A stretch of 9,979 bases of DNA from Desulfobacteraceae bacterium (GTDB lineage Bacteria; Desulfobacterota; Desulfobacteria; Desulfobacterales; Desulfatirhabdiaceae): NCBI GenBank assembly GCA_027325475.1, contig DAIEFO010000057.1:1-9979 (forward strand), in the 5' to 3' direction. The notes under the pieces were generated by a model that worked only from the letters and a program-made list of their open reading frames with translations, did not search any database and had not been told where the DNA came from. A program made the translations under genes and the position numbers. Shown here in pieces: positions 1 to 4,983 of this stretch (its first letter is position 1; every line of letters begins with the position of its first letter).

Positions 1-451
1 TCCGCGTGTCTGCCCCCGCATTTCTCAGGGTTGTTGCCACCGGCCCATGCAGACAGACAAGACCTGAGCGTTGATACAGTACACATAAAAGCGCTGTGAT
101 ATCACTAAAGCCCATAAACAGTTTAGGATGCCGATGAATGGATTCGTAATCCAGATACGGTAACACCCGCATGGCGCCGTATCCCCCCCTCGCACAGACA
201 ATCGCCCGAATATCGTCATTTGCAAAAGCGTCGTTGACCTGAGCCGCTCTCAGGACATCAACACCTGCCAGATATCCTGAACGATCGAACATACGAGGGT
301 CAAACACCGTCTGAAACCCCATATCCTTCAATACCTGAATTCCCCTGAAGAAATCAGCTTCGTTAAAAGGGCTTGCCGGCGTTATCAAGCCAATCACGTC
401 ACCAGGCGCCAATGACGCGGGCAGAATGGCTTTAAATTGTCTTTCGGTCAT
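1..451 (-). CDS. ldcA: LD-carboxypeptidase (peptidase family S66), N-terminal half, cut by window edge
   Basis: Translating the minus strand from the ATG at 451 gives 150 codons open to the window edge. It begins MTERQFKAILPASLAPGD and carries the S66 hallmarks: a GDVIGLITPASP strand near residues 17-28, ARGGYG at 87-92, GFSDITAL at 114-121 and HGP at 135-137. Ser116 in the GxSD motif is the expected nucleophile. The catalytic Glu and His should lie in the missing C-terminal half. Family members are about 300 residues. They are cytoplasmic serine peptidases that remove the terminal D-Ala from murein tetrapeptides during peptidoglycan recycling; the related MccF proteins cleave microcin C7-like compounds, and this fragment cannot separate the two. 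The start is uncertain: an in-frame ATG at 469 would add six residues, and neither start has a strong Shine-Dalgarno sequence. Identity is firm from motifs, substrate is inferred. Confidence 0.9.
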   Translation of the reverse strand, partial: MTERQFKAILPASLAPGDVIGLITPASPFNEADFFRGIQVLKDMGFQTVFDPRMFDRSGYLAGVDVLRAAQVNDAFANDDIRAIVCARGGYGAMRVLPYLDYESIHRHPKLFMGFSDITALLCVLYQRSGLVCLHGPVATTLRNAGADTR

Positions 452-476
452 CACATTCCCGTTAACCATCAGTAAT

Positions 477-520
477 GACGGCTTCATAAAAAGTCGAATT
501 TCGGACGACTTCGTAAAATG
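477..520. repeat. Two direct copies of a 17-base motif, GACGRCTTCRTAAAAWG
   Basis: Positions 477-493 and 504-520 match at 14 of 17 bases and start 27 bases apart. Read on the other strand the motif is CWTTTTAYGAAGYCGTC. Both copies lie in the presumed leader of the LD-carboxypeptidase gene, just upstream of its start. They could be a tandem binding site or two units of a dispersed intergenic repeat. I have an unverified impression that similar strings recur between genes of Desulfobacterales, which favours the second idea. No function is assigned. Confidence 0.55.
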
Positions 521-529
521 TCCGCAGAC

Positions 530-550
530 AAGGCACGCAAAGCGTGCTTT
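530..550. repeat. Perfect 9-bp stem hairpin with AAA loop
   Basis: The arms 530-538 and 542-550 pair over all nine positions (one G-U, core GCACGC/GCGTGC) around a 3-base loop. It lies between the minus-strand promoter candidate and the LD-carboxypeptidase start, so it would be transcribed into that gene's leader. The minus-strand transcript has no run of T after the stem, so a standard intrinsic terminator is unlikely. A leader structure, or part of a repeat unit, fits better. Confidence 0.5.
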
Positions 551-559
551 ATCATGTGC

Positions 560-590
560 ATTATATTACCCAACAGGTAAGCATTGGCAA
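560..590 (-). promoter_or_regulatory. Candidate sigma-70 promoter for the LD-carboxypeptidase gene
   Basis: On the minus strand a perfect TATAAT (-10, at 560-565) is preceded by TTGCCA (-35, at 585-590, 5 of 6 to consensus). The 19-base spacer is longer than the ideal 17. Transcription would begin near 553 and give a leader of about 100 bases containing the hairpin at 530-550 and both 17-base motif copies. Confidence 0.4.
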
Positions 591-614
591 GAGATTTTAT
601 ATAGCCAACGTTAA

Positions 615-774
615 GTGGAAAAAGTATCCTGCGCTCAGGAGCCATTGGCTTTCAGAAAATTCATTTCGCAGGGCGGCAGAGAGGAGATAATACTGTGGTA
701 TATCTTCGACCGATAACGCAGCGAAATTATTTTTCTGAAAGCCTATAGCTGGAATTGCATTTGACTTTTACCAC
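615..774. repeat. 160-bp imperfect palindrome, MITE-like element
   Basis: The arms 640-669 and 721-750 are inverted copies matching at 26 of 30 positions, both with the core GGCTTTCAGAAAA and ending in TTTCGC toward the 51-base centre. The inversion continues outward more weakly: 615-635 against 754-774 matches at 14 of 21, beginning GTGG at each end, after a 1-base length difference. This size and shape fit a decayed miniature inverted-repeat element or a large REP-like palindrome. No target-site duplication is visible at the ends and no transposase is encoded here. Alternatively it may simply fold as a large RNA structure. Confidence 0.6.
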
Positions 775-788
775 CAGACGATTGTAAA
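761..788 (+). promoter_or_regulatory. Candidate sigma-70 promoter for the lipoprotein-coaBC-udg operon
   Basis: TTGACT (761-766) is followed after 16 bases by TGTAAA (783-788, 4 of 6 to TATAAT); an alternative -10, TAAATG at 785-790, has an 18-base spacer. The -35 lies within the right outer arm of the palindrome at 615-774 and points outward, while the -10 lies in flanking sequence. The start of transcription would be near 795, giving a leader of about 45 bases. Confidence 0.4.
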
Positions 789-841
789 TGTAGAAATATT
801 TTGTTCATACTCCCCATCAGAAATCCCTGAGGAGGCTCACC

Positions 842-1318
842 ATGGTTCGACAACGGCAAACACTGTTCATTACTTTAGGCATTCTGGCGCTTTTGATATC
901 CGGTTGCGCCACCAGCGGCACCAAGACGGCCTCCAGCGGAACCACATCCCCGGCGGCAATCCAGAAAGACAAGGGCACGGGTCCTTTATATCGCGATTTT
1001 GCAGACGTACTGGTCCCTGGAGAAATGGATGTTGTCCCTGACTCGTCGTTTGTTTATATCACCTCCGGGCTTACCGCAGGTGTCTTAACTATCAAGGGCA
1101 GGGTGGATACAGATTCTCTCATCTCCTTTTTTCAAAACAACATGGCCAAAGACAACTGGAAAATGATCAGCTATTTCAAGTCTCCCAAAACCATCATGCT
1201 GTTCAGAAAGGAAACCCGCTGGTGCGCAATCAATATCACGGAGGGGACTTTCAGCACTTCTGCCGAGATATGGGTAGCCCCCACACTTTCAGATGCGGAT
1301 TCAGGTCTCAACAAATAG
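842..1318 (+). CDS. Small conserved-type lipoprotein of unknown function
   Basis: The 158-residue product starts with a basic N-terminus and hydrophobic stretch (residues 8-20) ending in the lipobox ISGC, so Cys22 should be lipidated after signal peptidase II cleavage. The next residue is Ala, which under the E. coli rule favours sorting to the outer membrane. A low-complexity Ser/Thr/Ala/Gly linker (about 23-45) leads to a single domain (about 50-147) with the segments VPGEMDVVPDSSFVY, GLTAGVLTIKGRVD and NNWK-like MAKDNWKM. The start is well supported by TGAGGAGG at 828-835, six bases before the ATG. It is the first gene of an apparent operon with coaBC, 15 bases upstream. I do not recognise a named family with certainty. 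The domain pattern of a predicted beta-rich core with an aromatic-rich end suggests a structural or binding role rather than an enzyme. Lipoprotein status is firm, function unknown. Confidence 0.85.
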   Translation: MVRQRQTLFITLGILALLISGCATSGTKTASSGTTSPAAIQKDKGTGPLYRDFADVLVPGEMDVVPDSSFVYITSGLTAGVLTIKGRVDTDSLISFFQNNMAKDNWKMISYFKSPKTIMLFRKETRWCAINITEGTFSTSAEIWVAPTLSDADSGLNK

Positions 1319-1333
1319 GCCACGAAATATATC

Positions 1334-2548
1334 ATGTCGCCATTTCTCATGGATAAAAGCATTGTTCTGGGAATATCCGGAGGTATCGCTGCATATAAGA
1401 GTGCGGATCTGCTGCGCCGGATTACCCAAATGGGCGCTTCGGTCCGCGTGATCATGACAGAAAACGCCAAACGCTTTGTCGGGCCACTGACATTCGAGGC
1501 CCTTTCCGGACACCCTGTATGTTCAACCCTTTTTGAAAAAGACGCCAACACTTCCATCCAGCATATTGAATGGGCGCAGACCGCAAATGCCGTTGTCATT
1601 GCCCCGGCGACTGCCAGCATCATCGCAAAACTGGCCTGCGGCATCGCCGATGACGCACTCAGCACTTTCCTGCTGGCTGTATCGGCACCCAGAATTATCT
1701 GCCCATCCATGAATTCCGCCATGTACCTTAATGATGCAGTTCAGCACAACCTTCAGACGCTGCAACAACGTGGATACCGGGTCGTATCGCCCGGTTCCGG
1801 TCAGCTTGCTTGCGGTACATCCGGTCCCGGCCGTCTTGCGGAACCCTGGGAAATTGTAGATGAGCTGATCATGGCGTTGACACCAAAAGACCTGTCCGAA
1901 AAACATATTCTGGTAACCGCAGGCCCGACGAGAGAATATCTGGATCCAGTACGGTTTATCAGCAACCCGTCATCCGGTAAAATGGGCTTTGCCCTTGCCG
2001 CCGCCGCAGCTCAGAGAGGCGCGTCCGTCACACTCATTTCAGGACCGTCATCACTGCCTGATCCTCCTTATGTTCAGGTGATCCGGGTTATCTCCGCTCA
2101 GGAAATGGCCGATGCAGTTCTGGAAAGCTTCGATCAGGCGGATGCGGTCATCAAAACGGCGGCTGTCTCAGACTATCGGCCGCAAACCCGATCGCCGCAT
2201 AAAATCAAGAAAGGCGCTGACGAAATCGTCCTGACACTTGAAAAAACGCTGGACATTCTGAAGGAACTGGGAACGCGAAAACGCCGTCAGATTCTGGTGG
2301 GGTTTGCCGCTGAGACTCGGGATTTGCCTACCTACGCCAGAGAAAAACTCAGGAAAAAGAATCTGGACATGATCGTCGGTAATCTCGTCAGCGAAAAAGG
2401 CGCTGGATTTGCTACGGAAACCAACAAGGTTACGCTGTTTTACCAAGACGGCCGTTCGGAGCCGCTGTCGCTGATGCCTAAAGACGCCGTCTCCCATGTC
2501 ATTCTCGACAGGGTAGCCACGCTTCTGACACAACCCCCAAAGGCATAA
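1334..2548 (+). CDS. coaBC: Bifunctional phosphopantothenoylcysteine decarboxylase / phosphopantothenate-cysteine ligase
   Basis: This enzyme performs two steps of coenzyme A synthesis: ligation of cysteine to 4'-phosphopantothenate, then FMN-dependent decarboxylation to 4'-phosphopantetheine. The 404 residues have the usual two-domain length. The N-terminal CoaC flavoprotein domain (about 6-180) shows [10 protein letters not shown], His77 in QHIEW (equivalent to the catalytic His of E. coli Dfp), PSMNSAM with Asn127, and Cys160 in the substrate-flap segment [11 protein letters not shown]. The CoaB domain (about 188-400) shows [28 protein letters not shown] at 211-218, AAVSDYRP at 276-283 and the lysine-rich KIKK at 290-293. 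All key residues I can place are present. The start is less certain: ATG at 1334 or 1349, neither with a strong ribosome-binding site, so translation may be coupled to the lipoprotein gene ending at 1318. It is followed after one base by the glycosylase gene. Confidence 0.97.
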   Translation: MSPFLMDKSIVLGISGGIAAYKSADLLRRITQMGASVRVIMTENAKRFVGPLTFEALSGHPVCSTLFEKDANTSIQHIEWAQTANAVVIAPATASIIAKLACGIADDALSTFLLAVSAPRIICPSMNSAMYLNDAVQHNLQTLQQRGYRVVSPGSGQLACGTSGPGRLAEPWEIVDELIMALTPKDLSEKHILVTAGPTREYLDPVRFISNPSSGKMGFALAAAAAQRGASVTLISGPSSLPDPPYVQVIRVISAQEMADAVLESFDQADAVIKTAAVSDYRPQTRSPHKIKKGADEIVLTLEKTLDILKELGTRKRRQILVGFAAETRDLPTYAREKLRKKNLDMIVGNLVSEKGAGFATETNKVTLFYQDGRSEPLSLMPKDAVSHVILDRVATLLTQPPKA

Positions 2549-2549
2549 T

Positions 2550-3311
2550 ATGGCGGATGTCCATCGTGTCCTGTCACTTATCGATGAAATCCATCACACA
2601 CTCAAATGGATGAAGGCCAATGGTTGCCGCGGGTTTGAAGCGCGCCATTCATGTTTGGCCGACAGTGTCGCCCATATGGATGACGCACCAAACACGCCGC
2701 CGACTTCATGCGCGCTAACTTCAAATATTTTGGATGATACCCCTGCAATGCACATTGACCCCCAAGATTCTCTGGACAGCATTCAAAGCGACATTGTGAA
2801 CTGCCAGCGCTGCAAGCTGGCCAAAACCCGAACAAATATCGTTTTTGGAGAGGGAACGCCGTCCGCACGCCTGATGTTCATCGGAGAAGCGCCAGGATTC
2901 GACGAGGACAAGCAGGGAAAGCCCTTTGTCGGCAGAGCCGGTCAGTTGCTGACCAAGATTATTCAGGCCATGGGATTAACGCGGGAGCAGGTATTCATCG
3001 GCAACGTCATCAAATGCAGACCCCCGGGAAACCGAAACCCCGAACCGGATGAAATTCTGGCCTGCGCTCCGTTTCTCAACCGCCAGATTGCCGTGATCCA
3101 GCCGGAGTTTATCTGCGCATTGGGAACGTTTGCCGCGCAGACGCTCCTGCATACCACCGTTCCCATCTCCAAACTGAGGGGGCAGTTTCACGACTGCAAC
3201 GGCATCCAGCTCATGCCCACATTTCATCCGTCATATCTGCTGCGCAGCCCTGAAAAAAAACGCGACGTATGGGAAGATATCAAACTGCTGATGAATGCCA
3301 TGGGGTTGTAA
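2550..3311 (+). CDS. udg: Uracil-DNA glycosylase, family 4 (4Fe-4S)
   Basis: This repair enzyme removes uracil, mainly from cytosine deamination, to start base excision repair. The 253-residue protein has the family 4 signature: GEAPG at 112-116 with downstream [12 protein letters not shown], the [14 protein letters not shown] segment, and HPSYLLR at 226-232. Four cysteines are placed to bind the iron-sulfur cluster: Cys85 and Cys88 (CxxC), Cys156 and Cys172 (15 residues apart, the spacing typical of the family). The catalytic domain begins near residue 78. Before it is an extension of about 75 residues, with a helical-looking stretch (1-25, ending [11 protein letters not shown]) and a polar linker; similar leaders occur in other Deltaproteobacteria-type members as far as I recall. 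The ATG at 2550 lies one base after the coaBC stop, so translational coupling is likely. A shorter start at Met43 is possible but less fitting. The 3' end overlaps the exporter gene on the other strand by 32 bases. Confidence 0.95.
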   Translation: MADVHRVLSLIDEIHHTLKWMKANGCRGFEARHSCLADSVAHMDDAPNTPPTSCALTSNILDDTPAMHIDPQDSLDSIQSDIVNCQRCKLAKTRTNIVFGEGTPSARLMFIGEAPGFDEDKQGKPFVGRAGQLLTKIIQAMGLTREQVFIGNVIKCRPPGNRNPEPDEILACAPFLNRQIAVIQPEFICALGTFAAQTLLHTTVPISKLRGQFHDCNGIQLMPTFHPSYLLRSPEKKRDVWEDIKLLMNAMGL

Positions 3312-4749
3312 GACGTTTCCCAGTCGTTTCTTTATCCGGACGGCCAGGCAAAGCCGCGCACAATCCCGCCACAGCCACAACACATGCAGAAAACATAGCG
3401 CTTCGGAATGACGTCATGAAGACACCTTCCAGTTGAGGGTGATAAACTCTGAATGCCTGCCCGCCATTCTGAAGCTGAAATACCGTATTGAATATCCAGG
3501 TGGACAGCGCAACCCCTGTAACCATACCGACATTACGGGCCGTCGCGACAGTGCTGGACGCAATGCCCCGCCGATTAGACGGCACCGCGCCCATGGAGGT
3601 TGCGGTATTGGGAGAAATAAACAAACCCGTTCCCACCCCCACCAGTGCCAGACGCCAGATGATGGCAGGCAGCGATGCGGATGCCGAAAGCCAGGATAAC
3701 GCCCAAAGCGCTGCCGCCATCACCGCCATGCCTGAAACACACAGTATCCTTGCCCCTATCCGATCGGACATGACGCCGGAAAACGGCGCCATCAGCGACA
3801 GCACTATAAAGGGAATGGTCATAATGTATCCTGAATGCGCGATTGAAAACCGCGCAGGATTCATCAGATAAAACGGCAGCAGAAACAGCACCGCATACAG
3901 ACTCACAAACAGCAGCAGAGAGGAAACCGTCGGCCATACAAACATCCGGATTTTCAGCAGGGACGGTTCAAACAAAGGCGCCGCGCTGCGCTGTTCCACC
4001 CGTATCAACAGCAGGAGGCTTCCTGTAAAAATACCCCCGACTCCAAATGTTTTCGCAGAAACGTATCCCCATGTCTGCATCATACTCAACACCATGAGAA
4101 AAGCACTGAAACAGATCGCCGTCAGCACAGCCCCCGCCCAGTCAAAACCCGATGAACGGTCCAGAATATCCGGACGTTCCCGACGTAACAAAAACACGGC
4201 CGCAGAAGATGCCACAATGCCGATGGGAACATTGATAAAAAAAATCATCCGCCACGAAAAATATTCCAATATTACGCCACCGAGCGCCGGCCCCGTCATC
4301 AATCCTGACGCCACAACCGTTCCCAGAATCCCCAGAGCTTTTCCCCGTTCTGAGGCCGGAAAGGCATCTATGATCATGGCCTGAGAACAGGCCATCAGCA
4401 TGGCGGCGCCAATCCCCTGAAAAGACCGCACCGCAATCAGAACTGCTGCAGAACCCGCCAGACCACACCCCAGAGACCCCGCAGTAAAAATTACAAATCC
4501 CCGAATATATACCCATCGTCTGCCCAGAATATCGCTCAACCGTCCGAATGTGAGCAGCAGCGCGGACACCGTCAGCAGATAGGCCATCAGCACCCAGCCA
4601 ACCGCCGTCAGAGATTCCCCAAGATCTTTCATGATGGCGGGTAAGGCCAGATTCACGACACTGCCATCCAGCGTGGACATGAACACTGCAACCGCCACGA
4701 GAGAGAATGTCAGCCATTTATTTTGCGGCGCTACGGCATGCAACCTCAT
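3280..4749 (-). CDS. MFS multidrug efflux transporter, DHA2 (EmrB/QacA) family, 14 membrane segments
   Basis: The 489-residue inner-membrane protein is a proton-driven drug:H+ antiporter by family. It shows DHA2 hallmarks: STLDGSVVNLALPAI (motif D1, residues 25-39) in the first membrane helix, GRLSDILGRRW (motif A, 69-79), RSFQGIGAAML, GLMTGPALGGVI (motif C of antiporters, about 149-160) and SWRMIFFINVPIGI (165-178). Length and hydrophobicity pattern fit 14 helices. The start at 4749 is preferred over a 16-residue longer one at 4797, because GGAG lies five bases before the 4749 ATG and nothing comparable precedes 4797. Its ATG overlaps the stop of a 44-codon ORF in an ATGA arrangement. No regulator of the TetR or MarR type is adjacent and no EmrA-like membrane fusion partner is present here, so the substrate cannot be inferred. 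There is no terminator between its stop and the convergent glycosylase gene. Confidence 0.93.
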   Translation of the reverse strand: MRLHAVAPQNKWLTFSLVAVAVFMSTLDGSVVNLALPAIMKDLGESLTAVGWVLMAYLLTVSALLLTFGRLSDILGRRWVYIRGFVIFTAGSLGCGLAGSAAVLIAVRSFQGIGAAMLMACSQAMIIDAFPASERGKALGILGTVVASGLMTGPALGGVILEYFSWRMIFFINVPIGIVASSAAVFLLRRERPDILDRSSGFDWAGAVLTAICFSAFLMVLSMMQTWGYVSAKTFGVGGIFTGSLLLLIRVEQRSAAPLFEPSLLKIRMFVWPTVSSLLLFVSLYAVLFLLPFYLMNPARFSIAHSGYIMTIPFIVLSLMAPFSGVMSDRIGARILCVSGMAVMAAALWALSWLSASASLPAIIWRLALVGVGTGLFISPNTATSMGAVPSNRRGIASSTVATARNVGMVTGVALSTWIFNTVFQLQNGGQAFRVYHPQLEGVFMTSFRSAMFSACVVAVAGLCAALPGRPDKETTGKRLTTPWHSSAV

Positions 4750-4880
4750 GAATTCTCCACAAACCGGCAATGGCAGCAGGCATTTGCCGATACCCATGTT
4801 GACAGCTTCGTCAGAAGCCGATTGAATACAGCCCCAATACCCTCAAAAGGAAGCAAATACCGTTCCAGGTTGTTTTTCAT
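4746..4880 (-). CDS. Micro-ORF (44 aa) coupled to the exporter gene, unrecognised
   Basis: The product begins MKNNLERYLLPFEGIGAVF and ends with a cysteine-rich tail, ACCHCRFVENS. Its TGA overlaps the exporter ATG as ATGA, a classic arrangement for translational coupling. The start at 4880 is chosen because AGGA lies six bases upstream of its ATG; longer in-frame starts at 4904 and 4931 (61 aa in total) have weaker ribosome-binding sites. It has no clear signal peptide or membrane segment. I recognise no family. It could be a genuine small protein, a leader peptide governing exporter translation, or a decayed gene. The evidence for translation is the spacing and overlap only, so confidence is moderate. 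Confidence 0.45.
   Translation of the reverse strand: MKNNLERYLLPFEGIGAVFNRLLTKLSTWVSANACCHCRFVENS
4799..4827 (+). promoter_or_regulatory. Candidate sigma-70 promoter for the radical SAM gene
   Basis: A perfect -35 TTGACA (4799-4804) is followed after 17 bases by TTGAAT (4822-4827, 4 of 6 to consensus). A short inverted repeat, GCTTC-GTCA-GAAGC (4805-4818), fills most of the spacer and could be an operator. Transcription would start near 4834, giving a leader of about 150 bases. That leader runs antisense to the micro-ORF at 4746-4880. Confidence 0.35.
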
Positions 4881-4983
4881 AAAAAAATCCTGTATGAAGG
4901 CCATGTGTTCAATTCTCTCGAGAACTATCATGTTTCACATTGAAATGAAAGCCGTTTTCAGGAAAAATGGAAACCATATTATC

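Larger units (their letters stand above)
452..841. other. 390-base gene-free gap rich in repeats and promoters
   Basis: This gap separates the divergent LD-carboxypeptidase and lipoprotein genes. It contains, in order: two copies of a 17-base motif (477-493, 504-520), a perfect-stem hairpin (530-550), a minus-strand promoter candidate (560-590), a weaker imperfect hairpin (578-588 pairing with 604-614, 15-base loop), a 160-bp imperfect palindrome (615-774) and a plus-strand promoter candidate with a strong ribosome-binding site before 842. I see no convincing protein gene in it. A frame of 56 codons at 597-767 on the minus strand has no start codon. Confidence 0.75.

Noticed and set aside
452..841. 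Possible CRISPR array or attachment site in the repeat-rich gap
   Set aside because: There are only two short direct copies with no regular spacers, and no integrase, Cas or tRNA gene is present.
1171..1722. 183-codon minus-strand frame opposite the lipoprotein and coaBC genes
   Set aside because: It is antisense to two well-supported genes, spans the gap between them, and its translation has no recognisable domain.
4750..4797. Longer exporter start adding 16 residues
   Set aside because: No ribosome-binding site precedes 4797, whereas GGAG lies five bases before the ATG at 4749.
4933..4950. TTTCA-N8-TGAAA inverted repeat upstream of the radical SAM gene
   Set aside because: Only five bases per arm match in an AT-rich stretch, so chance is a sufficient explanation.
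4723..4983. 87-codon upstream extension of the radical SAM frame
   Set aside because: It would start inside the exporter gene on the other strand and precede the family's usual N-terminus; the start at 4984 fits better.
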